DNA of 50,152 bases from contig CAYJJQ010000005.1 of assembly GCA_964370545.1 (NCBI GenBank), positions 1 through 50,152 on the forward strand, written 5' to 3'. This document shows positions 7,702 through 15,643 of this stretch, piece by piece. Every line of letters starts with the position of its first letter. The stretch's first letter is position 1. The notes below the pieces were generated by a model. It was not told the origin of the DNA and ran no database searches. It worked only from the letters and a program-made list of their open reading frames with translations. The translations under genes and the position numbers were made by a program. The DNA comes from CAKOSP01 sp964370545 (GTDB lineage: Bacteria; Bacillota_I; Bacilli_A; RF39; UBA660).

Positions 7702-9093
7702 ATGTATGATGTAATTATTATAGGAGCTGGTCCAGCAGGATTATTTGCAGCCTATGAATTAATCGAAAACAATAACAAACTAAAGGTCTTATTATTAGAC
7801 AAAGGTAAGCTTGCTGAAAATAGAGCTTGCCCTATGAAATTTAATGGTGGAAAATGTATTAATTGTGAGCCGTGCGGAATATTATCTGGTTATGGCGGCG
7901 CTGGAACCTTTTCTGATGGAAAATTAAATTTCATACCAAAACTAGGAAAATCTGATTTATTTAAATATTTAGAAATTTCTGATGCTTATAAACTAATTGA
8001 TGAAACCGAAGAAATATTCAATAAATTTGGAATGGATTCTGAAGTTTATCCATCTAATATGGATGAAGCAAAAAAAATAAGTGAAAGCATTTCTCAAGTT
8101 GGAGGCAATTTACTTATAATTAAACAAAAACATTTAGGTAGTGATCACTTACCTACTCATATTACTAATTTTACTAACTACTTAAAAAACAAAAATGTTG
8201 AGATTTTAGAAAATATTGATGTAATTGATATTAAAAATGAAAAAGATACTTATAAAGTTATTAGTGATAAAAAAACATATGAGGCAAAACATGTAATCGT
8301 TGCGCCAGGAAGAACTGGTGCTAAATGGGTACAAAAAATTGCTGACACTTATAACATTGATTATGTATCACAAAGTATTGAAATTGGAGTTAGAGTTGAA
8401 GTAAGAAAAGAAATATTAAAACCTATTACTGATATTATATACGATCCAACAATATTTATTAGAACAAATACTTACAATGATCAGATAAGAACTTTTTGTA
8501 CTAATCCAGGAGGATACGTAGCAAAAGAAAACTATAATGGATATATATGTGTTAATGGCCATGCTCTTAAAGACACTAAATCTGCAAATTCAAATTTTGC
8601 ATTTATAACAAAAGTTACTTTGACTGAACCAGTTACAAACACTAGAGAATATGGTGAATCAATTGCTAAAATAGCAAATACCTTAGGAGATGGTAAACCA
8701 ATAGTTCAATCTTTAAAAGACTTAAGAGAAGGAAGACGTTCTACTCATAGTAGAATAAAAAAAGGTTTTATCGAGCCTACTTTAAAAGATGTCGTTGCTG
8801 GTGATTTAGCACTAGTAATGCCACATAGAACTATAATTAATATACTTGAAGGTTTAGAAATATTAGATAAAATAATTCCGGGAGTAAACAATGGAGAAAC
8901 ACTCTTATATGGTCCTGAAATTAAGTTCTTTAGTAACGAAATTACTACTGATAATAATATGAAAATACCGAAGCATAATATGTATTTTATCGGAGATGGA
9001 GCTGGTAAAGCTGGTAATATAGTTACAGCTGCAGCTACAGGATTAATTGCAGCTAGAGATATTCTAAAAAAAGAAAATAAGAAGGAGAAGTAA
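7702..9093 (+). CDS. FAD-dependent dehydrogenase, COG2509 family
   Basis: A 463-aa flavoprotein of the uncharacterised COG2509 group. The N-terminal Rossmann motif IIIGAGPAGL binds FAD, followed by the Cys-rich signature RACPMKFNGGKCINCEPC and GYGGAGTFSDGK. The C-terminus has the second FAD motif YFIGDGAGKAGN...AAATGLIAA. The start is ATG 7702 because GGAGGG lies four nt before it; a frame from TTG 7690 has no ribosome binding site. The substrate is unknown; the clustered cysteines may be redox-active. Two nt separate it from the next gene, whose ribosome binding site is in this gene's last codons, so the two are cotranscribed. Confidence 0.85.
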   Translation: MYDVIIIGAGPAGLFAAYELIENNNKLKVLLLDKGKLAENRACPMKFNGGKCINCEPCGILSGYGGAGTFSDGKLNFIPKLGKSDLFKYLEISDAYKLIDETEEIFNKFGMDSEVYPSNMDEAKKISESISQVGGNLLIIKQKHLGSDHLPTHITNFTNYLKNKNVEILENIDVIDIKNEKDTYKVISDKKTYEAKHVIVAPGRTGAKWVQKIADTYNIDYVSQSIEIGVRVEVRKEILKPITDIIYDPTIFIRTNTYNDQIRTFCTNPGGYVAKENYNGYICVNGHALKDTKSANSNFAFITKVTLTEPVTNTREYGESIAKIANTLGDGKPIVQSLKDLREGRRSTHSRIKKGFIEPTLKDVVAGDLALVMPHRTIINILEGLEILDKIIPGVNNGETLLYGPEIKFFSNEITTDNNMKIPKHNMYFIGDGAGKAGNIVTAAATGLIAARDILKKENKKEK

Positions 9094-9095
9094 AA

Positions 9096-10390
9096 ATGGA
9101 AAATAATAATGAAGTAAAAATTGAAAATAATGCACCACAAACAAATAAAAAGAAAGTAACTAATGAAAAAAATAATAGTTATATTAAAGTAGGATTGGTA
9201 ATCTTAGCTTTACTTGTAGTAGGATTTGTAGTTTATAAAGCTATATTTATTACACCAGAAAATATCTATAAAAATGCAATTGGAAGAACATTTGATATGG
9301 CTTTAAATAGTGTTGTATTTATAGAGGATAATACAATAGAATTAAACCCAGAAGAAGTAATAACCTTTGAAGGTAATACTAAACTTGAAATGGATGAATT
9401 AAACGATGTTTTAAACGGGACTTTTGAATTAGATTATAACTTAGTAACTCATTTTAGCGAAAAAGAAATTTCTGGAAACGTTGATATTAAACATGATGGA
9501 GACTCTCTAGAATCTGTTATGTTTCAAGTTGTTGAAGATACATTTTATGTAATTTCAGAAGANNNNNNNNNNAATTAACTACTGAAGATCTTAAATATAT
9601 TATAAATAGCGTTTCAGTACATGTGCAAAATACAATAAAAGAAGAAAATATAGTTAAAGAATCTACTAATATTAAAATTAATGATGAAGATACAAAAGTA
9701 AATGCTTATGTATATACTATTGATGATAAAATATTAGAAGAAACGGTTATTAGTCTTTTAAATAGTGCTAAAGCTGATGAAAACTTACTTGATATTTTAG
9801 CAAAAGTTACAGATACTGACAAAGATGATATTATTGATGCTATTGAAGATTTAGAAGATGAAGTTGAAATTAATGACAGTGGTTTTGAAATCAAAATTTC
9901 TATTTATACAAAAGGTTTATTAGAAACTTTTGCTGGATATGACATTGAATTTGAAGATGCTGATTTATTGCTAGAGTATAGAGTAAATAAACATTCAAAT
10001 GTTACAACTTTAGAAATATCTGGTGATGAAATAATGACACTATCATTTAATGGAAATACAACTGAAGGAACAATAGAATTTGATGATTTTGATGTTGATG
10101 TTTACTTTAAAATAACAGAAACACAAGATAATAAATTTGAATTTATTACTGATTTGAGTATTTTAAGTGAACTTGATGTAGATGCTACTGGATCTATATT
10201 TATAAATAAAAATTCAAATAATGAATCAGTTATTGATTTAACTTTTGAAGGAACTATTAGCGATAGTTATGATTCAATTGATGTTTCATTAAGTTCAAAT
10301 AATAAACTTAAAAAAGGTGGAGATATAGATTTATTTAATACAAATTCTGCTATAGATCCATATGATGTATACTACGATTACGGATTTTAA
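9096..10390 (+). CDS. Single-pass membrane-anchored extracytoplasmic protein, split by assembly gap
   Basis: About 430 residues in two parts. The N-terminal part (from ATG 9096, AAGGAG at 9082-9087) has about 35 polar cytoplasmic residues, then a membrane helix (VGLVILALLVVGFVVYKAIFI) and an external domain. Ten N at 9563-9572 interrupt it. From 9575 a frame continues without stops through LTTEDLKYIINSV to 10390. The halves are out of frame only if the gap is exactly 10 nt, so I read them as one gene. The external part is acidic and beta-rich, with many Asp/Glu/Asn/Thr and no Cys. I recognise no family. The terminator follows directly. Confidence 0.65.
9563..9572. other. Assembly gap (10 N)
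   Basis: Ten N within the membrane-anchored protein gene. Open reading frames abut both sides in different phases, which a true gap length differing from 10 would resolve. Confidence 0.95.
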
Positions 10391-10410
10391 TAAACAAAAA
10401 CATATTATGC

Positions 10411-10444
10411 AATTAAAAACAAACTAAATTAGTTTGTTTTTTTT
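10411..10444. terminator. Bidirectional terminator between convergent genes
   Basis: Long inverted repeat AAAAACAAACTAA/TTAGTTTGTTTTT (10415-10427 and 10429-10441) with T-tails in both directions. It serves the plus-strand membrane protein gene and the minus-strand GrpB-family gene, whose stop codon (10429-10431) is inside it. Confidence 0.85.
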
Positions 10445-10950
10445 ATGATATTTAATATATTACTTATAAAATCTTTTTTAGCAGCAGTATAACTTATTCT
10501 ATCATTAGCATATTTTATAGCTAATTCTTCTTTTAATTTTTGATAATCCTCTAATGCTTGTTTATTATTTCTTAAATAATCTCTAAATAAGATACTTTCA
10601 ATATATCTATCACTTTTAATTTCCATTAAATGTATTAGTATTGAAGTATAACTTTTATCCCCTTTCACAATTAATATTTCATCAATATCCATATTATTTC
10701 TAACTTCATATTCTGGATAATCTTTAAACAAATTCAAATAATAATCAAAACTATTAAAATTATTTACTCCAATAGCTATATCAATTATTGGCTTTGCAGC
10801 TAGCCCCTCTACTGCAGTAGATCCCATATGTTCAATTGTAATATCTTCATTCTTAAATATTTTTTTTAATTCTATTTTTTCTTTTTCATATTCTCGCAAA
10901 AATTTAGAATAATCGTTTTCAAGTTTAACTGTTCCTTTAGTAAGCCCCAT
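10429..10950 (-). CDS. GrpB/UPF0157 family nucleotidyltransferase-like protein
   Basis: A 173-aa protein with the family signature HMGSTAVEGLAAKPIIDIAI (about residues 43-62). The GS and paired acidic residues resemble a nucleotidyltransferase fold. No substrate is established for the family. The start is the ATG at 10950 because GGAGGT lies seven nt before it; an in-frame ATG six codons upstream has no ribosome binding site and spans this one. It is monocistronic, convergent with the preceding gene. Confidence 0.8.
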   Translation of the reverse strand: MGLTKGTVKLENDYSKFLREYEKEKIELKKIFKNEDITIEHMGSTAVEGLAAKPIIDIAIGVNNFNSFDYYLNLFKDYPEYEVRNNMDIDEILIVKGDKSYTSILIHLMEIKSDRYIESILFRDYLRNNKQALEDYQKLKEELAIKYANDRISYTAAKKDFISNILNIIKKTN

Positions 10951-11005
10951 AATACTACCTCCAGTCATATTATATCATCTTTTTATATTACTAGTTATTA
11001 TTAAT

Positions 11006-11060
11006 TTAACATAATAAGTTATTTATCATATTATATATAAATGATTATATTTAAAAGGAG
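11006..11060 (+). promoter_or_regulatory. Promoter and ribosome binding site of the beta-sandwich repeat gene
   Basis: TTAACA (11006-11011), a 17-nt spacer and TATTAT (11029-11034), followed by AAAAGGAG at 11053-11060, eight nt before the TTG start. Confidence 0.55.
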
Positions 11061-11068
11061 ATATTATT

Positions 11069-11917
11069 TTGAATCAAAAAGATACACATAAGTTAAATTT
11101 TTCAGAAAGAATTACTTTAGCAGAATTTGAAGAGCATTTTGAAAATATTAGTTTAGAAAATGCTCCAGTTATTGTTACTAGTGGTATTAGCGGTGTTGTT
11201 AAAGATCAATTAGGAAATCTAGTTACCAACGCAACAGTTAAGTTATTTGATACTAGTTTTAATCCAATTACCCATACTACTACTGATGAAAATGGAGCCT
11301 ACCTATTCCAAGGAATTAGTAATGCACATTATCATGTATACGCAGTTAAAGATGGTTATTTCTTATCAAATAAAGGAGATTTAAATTACACAGGTAACGA
11401 TATAGTTCTAAGTGATTTAATAATTACAGAAGATGACACATACACTAAAGGAAATGTATATGGATATGTATTAGATGAAAATGCAGTTGGAGTAAATAAT
11501 TCTACTGTTAAATTATTTGATGAACACAATAATTTAATAAGTGAAACATTAAGTGCTGCAGATGGTGAATATATATTACCTAAAGTTAATGCTGGAAATT
11601 ATACATTGTCAGCTACTGCAATAAATTATTTACCTGAGCAATCTATAAATGTAGAAGTAACAGATAACAATAACTTAAGACAAAATTTAAATTTAACTAA
11701 AATAGTTGAAAATAAAAGAGGAACTATAAACGGTTATGTTTATAATTCCGATGGAAACCCAATACCTAATGCAATTGTTTCCTTATATGAAGAAGTAATT
11801 GTAGGTTCGCTTATATTAAGAAGCACTTGTTATACTAACTCTGAAGGAAAATACTTCTTTGGATCAGTATCACAAGGAACTTATGTAGTTAAAGCTAAAG
11901 TAACACAATCAAGATAA
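11069..11917 (+). CDS. Tandem carboxypeptidase-regulatory-like (Ig-like) repeat protein, no signal peptide
   Basis: A 282-aa protein starting at TTG, with AAAAGGAG eight nt upstream. After about 40 acidic residues come three repeats of about 75-85 residues (roughly 41-125, 126-215, 216-282). Each follows the pattern G.V.d..G..V.nAtVkLfd......TttdenGeY.f..v..g.Y.v.A..., typical of carboxypeptidase-regulatory-like or Cna-B-like beta-sandwich domains. The third repeat ends abruptly after KAKVTQSR. These domains usually occur on secreted proteins, but no signal peptide, membrane segment or sortase motif is visible. It may be cytoplasmic or packaged in the spore; that is a guess. The stop codon abuts that of the convergent GNAT gene. 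Confidence 0.7.
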   Translation: MNQKDTHKLNFSERITLAEFEEHFENISLENAPVIVTSGISGVVKDQLGNLVTNATVKLFDTSFNPITHTTTDENGAYLFQGISNAHYHVYAVKDGYFLSNKGDLNYTGNDIVLSDLIITEDDTYTKGNVYGYVLDENAVGVNNSTVKLFDEHNNLISETLSAADGEYILPKVNAGNYTLSATAINYLPEQSINVEVTDNNNLRQNLNLTKIVENKRGTINGYVYNSDGNPIPNAIVSLYEEVIVGSLILRSTCYTNSEGKYFFGSVSQGTYVVKAKVTQSR

Positions 11918-11933
11918 TTAATCTTGATTTTTA
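11907..11933 (+). terminator. Terminator over abutting stop codons
   Basis: Nine-bp arms AATCAAGAT/ATCTTGATT (11907-11915 and 11921-11929), 5-nt loop, then a T-rich stretch on the plus strand. Both convergent stop codons (11915-11917, 11918-11920) lie in it. The minus-strand tail is poor, so it works best for the plus-strand gene. Confidence 0.7.
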
Positions 11934-12457
11934 TTTACAAATATTTTCATTGGCATAATTTTCAATAATTTTTTTGCATCTTTTAAATCAAAATTATCAT
12001 TCGTAGATAATATATCTATAAATGGTTCTTTATTACCTGCAGAATATCCAGTATGTTTAAAACCATTTCTTTCATAAAATGATAATCTTTTAATTCTCTG
12101 TTCAAAATTACTTGCATTTTTATTACTCATAGTTTCTATAAAAAGTGAAACTGATTTACCTTTATTTTTATCAAATACAATTTCTAATAATCTCGTTCCA
12201 TATCCTCTAGATTGTATTTGATCATTAACCGCTATATAAAAAACAAATACTGATTCCTTAGATTCAATTGTAAATATTATACCAACAAACAACTTATCAT
12301 CATAATAAGCATTAAAATTATATTTCTTAAATTTAGATACTAAAAGTAATAACCACATTGGCATCAATTCTTCTTTGGGAAATGATTTTTTCATAAATTT
12401 TACTATTTCATCATAGTTACCTAATTTTTTTGTAATTTTCTTTTCTATCAAATTCAT
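11918..12457 (-). CDS. GNAT-family N-acetyltransferase
   Basis: A 179-aa protein with the GNAT acetyl-CoA-binding motif QSRGYGTRLL (about residues 82-91) after the beta strand FVFYIAVND, and the later FYERNGF strand-helix typical of the fold. The acceptor cannot be told from sequence. GAGGAG precedes the ATG. It is the last gene of a minus-strand run after the TetR gene and the membrane protein gene, with 19 nt to the latter, so it is probably in the same operon. Confidence 0.8.
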   Translation of the reverse strand: MNLIEKKITKKLGNYDEIVKFMKKSFPKEELMPMWLLLLVSKFKKYNFNAYYDDKLFVGIIFTIESKESVFVFYIAVNDQIQSRGYGTRLLEIVFDKNKGKSVSLFIETMSNKNASNFEQRIKRLSFYERNGFKHTGYSAGNKEPFIDILSTNDNFDLKDAKKLLKIMPMKIFVNKNQD

Positions 12458-12476
12458 TTTATACTCCTCTTATTAG

Positions 12477-13187
12477 TTAAAACAACCAAGTGTTTGTTAT
12501 AAAGTAATAAATTGCTTCTGTTAAAGAAAGCATAGCAGCTATCAGTATTATGATTGATAAAGTAATATAAAGAATTTTTTTTATTAACTTAACTCTTTTA
12601 CCAGTAGCTATTTTATTTTTGAAATACTCAATTATTTTTTCATGTTTATTAAAGATAACAGCTATCAATAATATAAACATTGGTATTTGACTGATTAAAA
12701 TCCAAGATACATTAGCTAGTATATTTAAAACAAAATTATCACTTTGCCCCACTAAAGCTATAACTGCTAAAAAAGAAGGATCAAAAACCGCGGTTACAGA
12801 AAATAAAATACCAACAAAGAAAAGTCCTTTTTTTATATATTTAGTAAATACAGATTCTTTTTTCTTTTCTTTGTTATTTTCTTTTTCTTTAAAAAATGTT
12901 CTTAATACATACCATCTTAATAAGATTAAACCTACTATAAATTGTAAAATCATATATAAGTAATCTGGTATATAATTAAAAAGATTAGCTATGAAATCTA
13001 CACTATAATTAACTATTATACTCGACGCAATTAAACCTGTAATAACTGTAAATAAGAGTACAGTAAGACTAAACATTATTATTTTACTTTTTTTGACTCC
13101 CATTGCTAAAGCAGCAATAATTACTATAGCCCCTGTTGGATCAATTCCAGCAAGACCTAGTAAAAAACTAGTTGGAAATAATTTCAT
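12477..13187 (-). CDS. Multi-pass membrane protein under TetR control
   Basis: A 236-aa protein with about six membrane segments: near residues 10-30, 37-55, 72-91, 117-143, 150-176 and 205-231. A basic Lys/Glu loop lies near 97-111. The first segment has GLAGIDPTGAIVIIAALAMG, resembling small transporters of the GAP/LysE-like type, but I cannot assign a family with confidence. It lies 15 nt downstream of an autoregulated TetR gene, which suggests an export or stress function induced by the TetR ligand. Confidence 0.65.
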   Translation of the reverse strand: MKLFPTSFLLGLAGIDPTGAIVIIAALAMGVKKSKIIMFSLTVLLFTVITGLIASSIIVNYSVDFIANLFNYIPDYLYMILQFIVGLILLRWYVLRTFFKEKENNKEKKKESVFTKYIKKGLFFVGILFSVTAVFDPSFLAVIALVGQSDNFVLNILANVSWILISQIPMFILLIAVIFNKHEKIIEYFKNKIATGKRVKLIKKILYITLSIIILIAAMLSLTEAIYYFITNTWLF

Positions 13188-13202
13188 AATATATCCCTTT
13201 CT

Positions 13203-13769
13203 TTAAAACATCCCATTTATTATTTTTTCAAATATTTTTATAGCATCTAATTTAACACCCGTTAATAGAACAGAATCAATACCTTGTACTAATACATATA
13301 ATATATTTATATTTAATTCTATATCAAATTCTATATTAAAAGCTTTTATTTCTACTCCATGTTGCAAAATTTTTTTAAAATCAGATTTAATCGCTTTAAC
13401 ATAATCTTCTAGTAATAAATTTATTTGATTATTTCTTACAGCTTGTAATTCTATTTCAGCAATTACTTTTTTCCATTTTAAATCAGTTTCAAATTCACCT
13501 ATAATAATACTGCCCAAATTTAGTAATTCTTTTTTATATTCTTCTTTTGTAGATGTATTCAAAATAATATTTATTTTTTCATCATCCTTACTATTATAAC
13601 CAGATTTTATTAACTCTTTAAATAAATCTTCTTTTGATTCATAAAAATAATAAAATGATGACTTCTTTATGCCTGCATTATTACATATTTGATTAATGGA
13701 AGCTTTTTCATACCCTACTTCTGCAATTAAATCATACATTGATATAAATAATTTATCTTTGGTTCCCAT
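13203..13769 (-). CDS. TetR-family transcriptional regulator
   Basis: A 188-aa repressor. The N-terminal helix-turn-helix is typical (residues about 5-50, ...YEKASINQICNNAGIKKSSFYYFYESKEDLF), followed by a variable ligand-binding domain. I chose ATG 13769 because AAGGGAG lies seven nt upstream. An in-frame ATG further upstream (13802) would run through the operator and has no ribosome binding site. It is probably autoregulatory, given the TetR-type palindrome between promoter and start, and would control the membrane protein and GNAT genes downstream. Confidence 0.9.
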   Translation of the reverse strand: MGTKDKLFISMYDLIAEVGYEKASINQICNNAGIKKSSFYYFYESKEDLFKELIKSGYNSKDDEKINIILNTSTKEEYKKELLNLGSIIIGEFETDLKWKKVIAEIELQAVRNNQINLLLEDYVKAIKSDFKKILQHGVEIKAFNIEFDIELNINILYVLVQGIDSVLLTGVKLDAIKIFEKIINGMF

Positions 13770-13783
13770 AAAAAAACTCCCTT

Positions 13784-13838
13784 TACCGACCGATTGGTAC
13801 ACAAAGAAAGTTTAACATATATCCTATAATAAAGTCAA
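13784..13838 (-). promoter_or_regulatory. TetR promoter and operator
   Basis: On the minus strand TTGACT (13833-13838), an 18-nt spacer and TAAACT (13809-13814). Just downstream, at the expected transcript start, is the imperfect palindrome TACCGACCGATTGGTA (13784-13799; 12 of 16 positions symmetric). Its GC-rich ACCGACCGATTGGT core resembles known TetR-family operators and stands out in this AT-rich sequence. Confidence 0.75.
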
Positions 13839-13913
13839 TATGTTTATATTCATAATTGTTTGATAGTAAGTATTTAATATAAGTTTAGTTATCAAAAATA
13901 GCAAGTTTAAAAT

Positions 13914-13941
13914 CTAATTATGGCGAAATCGCCATAATTAG
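13914..13941 (-). terminator. Terminator of ftsW
   Basis: A 28-nt nearly perfect palindrome: 13-bp arms CTAATTATGGCGA/TCGCCATAATTAG with a 2-nt centre, unusually GC-rich at the tip. A TTTT follows on the minus strand. It lies one nt beyond the ftsW stop codon. The plus side is also T-rich, but no plus-strand gene ends here. Confidence 0.75.
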
Positions 13942-13942
13942 T

Positions 13943-15022
13943 TTACTTTTTACTTATATTTAAAACTATTCCAATGCTTGCAAGTGATATAAGTAAACTA
14001 GAACCACCATAGGATAAGAAAGGTAATGTTACCCCAGTTACTGGTACTAAACCAACTACTACAAATAAATTTAATAACGCTTGAACTAAAATGGCACTCC
14101 CTAAACCAAATGATAGATATTTGGCAAATAAATCTGTTTGCCTTAAGGATATTCTAACTATTCTATAAAATATAAATAAAAAAAGCCCTGTAACAATTAT
14201 TACCCCTAAAAAACCAAATTCTTCACTAATAATAGAAAATATAAAATCAGTTTGAGGTTCTGGAAGATAAAAGTGTTTTTGTCTAGATTCTAAAAATCCT
14301 TGCCCTAAAAGGCCTCCTGGCCCTATTGCGTATAAACTTTGTATTATTTGAAATCCACTACCAAGAGGATCACTCCATGGATTTAAAAAAGATACTATTC
14401 TAGCCACTCTATATGGAGCTACTACTACTAAACCGATTAATCCAATTAATGCCGTTACACCTAATTTAACAAAAAAACTCACCTTTACTCCAGATGCAAA
14501 TATTACAACTATATTAGCTGCAACTAAAACCACACCTGTACCAAAATCAGGTTGTAACATTATAAGTCCAAAAGTAAAAATAATTATACATAACAGTGGA
14601 ATTATATTTTTTATTTCATTATTTACATTAATTTTATTTCTAGCTAAATATTTAGATGTGAATATTAATAATGATAATTTTGCAAATTCAGATGGTTGTA
14701 TACCAAGTGACCCAATACCAAACCAACTTCTAGAGCCATTACGTATTGTTCCAATTCCTGGTACTAAAACAAGTATTAATAAAATAATAGAAATTCCAAT
14801 AATTAAGTTATTATACTTCTTATAAATATTATAATCTATCTTGGAAATAATTAATGTTGAAATTATTCCAATCAATAAAAATACACTTTGAGCTATGACA
14901 AATCTATATGGATTATCAAATTTATATTCTGCCCATACATAACTTGAGGAATATATCATAATACATCCAAATATTGATAATATAATCACACTTATTAATA
15001 ATAAGTAATCCATCTTCTTCAT
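13943..15022 (-). CDS. ftsW: SEDS-family peptidoglycan polymerase (FtsW/SpoVE type)
   Basis: A 359-aa membrane protein with about ten transmembrane helices. It polymerises lipid II into glycan strands at the division septum, or in SpoVE at the spore cortex. FtsW-type signatures include RSWFGIGSLGIQPSEFAK (about 98-115), NPWSDPLGSGFQIIQSL, PEPQTDFIFSIISEE with the conserved catalytic Asp, and TGVTLPFLSYGGSSL near the C-terminus. These favour FtsW/SpoVE over RodA. With spoVID and ysxE in the same genome, a SpoVE role is possible. It appears monocistronic. Confidence 0.85.
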   Translation of the reverse strand: MKKMDYLLLISVIILSIFGCIMIYSSSYVWAEYKFDNPYRFVIAQSVFLLIGIISTLIISKIDYNIYKKYNNLIIGISIILLILVLVPGIGTIRNGSRSWFGIGSLGIQPSEFAKLSLLIFTSKYLARNKINVNNEIKNIIPLLCIIIFTFGLIMLQPDFGTGVVLVAANIVVIFASGVKVSFFVKLGVTALIGLIGLVVVAPYRVARIVSFLNPWSDPLGSGFQIIQSLYAIGPGGLLGQGFLESRQKHFYLPEPQTDFIFSIISEEFGFLGVIIVTGLFLFIFYRIVRISLRQTDLFAKYLSFGLGSAILVQALLNLFVVVGLVPVTGVTLPFLSYGGSSLLISLASIGIVLNISKK

Positions 15023-15045
15023 ATTTAATTATATTTTTATATCAT

Positions 15046-15069
15046 AAGAAAAGACCTATTTTATAGGTC
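15046..15069 (-). terminator. Terminator after decayed NUDIX gene
   Basis: Arms GACCTAT/ATAGGTC (15063-15069 and 15053-15059) with a 3-nt loop, then TTTTCTT on the minus strand. The stop codon at 15061-15063 of the upstream remnant lies at the loop. Confidence 0.8.
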
Positions 15070-15325
15070 CTTTAATTCTTTATATTTTTCTAAAATTATT
15101 TTATCTCTGGTTACTATAAATTTACTATGATATATATTTTCATATTTACTTTCTTTTAATGTATTTATGCACTTTGATATTTTTTCATATGCTTCACTTA
15201 GTCCCATCCATACAATCATACCACCTGCATCAATTTCTTTGTATTAATATTTTATTATTATGTATAATTATACCCGAAACTCTATACACAAAATTTAATT
15301 CCTCTGTTTTTATTTTTACATCCAT
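15061..15325 (-). pseudogene. Decayed gene beginning as a NUDIX hydrolase
   Basis: Two minus-strand pieces. The first, ATG at 15325 to TGA at 15230-15232, encodes 31 residues; its FVYRVSGIIIHNNKILIQRN is the strand-hairpin that precedes a Nudix box, but the box itself is missing. In another phase a piece (from ATG 15219, or read from further upstream) encodes MIVWMGLSEAYEKISK...KELKDL and stops at 15061-15063, just before a terminator. I do not recognise the second piece; it may be the C-terminal part of the same protein after an internal deletion and frameshift. The ribosome binding site and terminator remain, so decay may be recent. Confidence 0.6.
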
Positions 15326-15354
15326 TTAATCAGTTTCCTTTCTACATTAATATA

Positions 15355-15384
15355 ACATAAAAAAATAAACTTATAAAGTTTATT
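15355..15384 (-). terminator. Terminator of the Smr gene
   Basis: Perfect 9-bp arms AATAAACTT/AAGTTTATT (15364-15372 and 15376-15384), 3-nt loop and a run of seven T on the minus strand. The stop codon of the Smr gene (15380-15382) is in the 5' arm. Confidence 0.9.
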
Positions 15385-15643
15385 TATCTTTTATGATTAC
15401 TATTGTTTCTCCTATATTAAAATTATTAAGTTTATATCTAATTATATAAGGATTACTTTTAAGAACAAAGTGAACTTCATTTTTAAGTGTATTCGTACTT
15501 TTTCCATGTATTATTCTAACTAAGTTATTACCCATTAAATAATTATCTTTTATAAATTCATTAACTAAGGCATTAACCATATTAACTATTTCTCCATGCA
15601 AATCAAGCTGGGGGGTTTTGCTGGTTAGTATTTGCTCCTTCAT
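15380..15643 (-). CDS. Small Smr-domain protein
   Basis: An 87-aa stand-alone Smr domain, the module found at the C-terminus of MutS2. It has the LDLHG motif (13-17) and IIHGKSTNTLKNEVH, where most family members have HGxGxG. Smr domains are nucleases or nucleic-acid binders; the altered HGKSTN leaves activity uncertain. It overlaps the kinase gene upstream by 41 nt in another phase, and its ribosome binding site (AGGAG, then TAAATA) lies within that gene, so the two are translationally linked. Confidence 0.75.
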   Translation of the reverse strand: MKEQILTSKTPQLDLHGEIVNMVNALVNEFIKDNYLMGNNLVRIIHGKSTNTLKNEVHFVLKSNPYIIRYKLNNFNIGETIVIIKDK

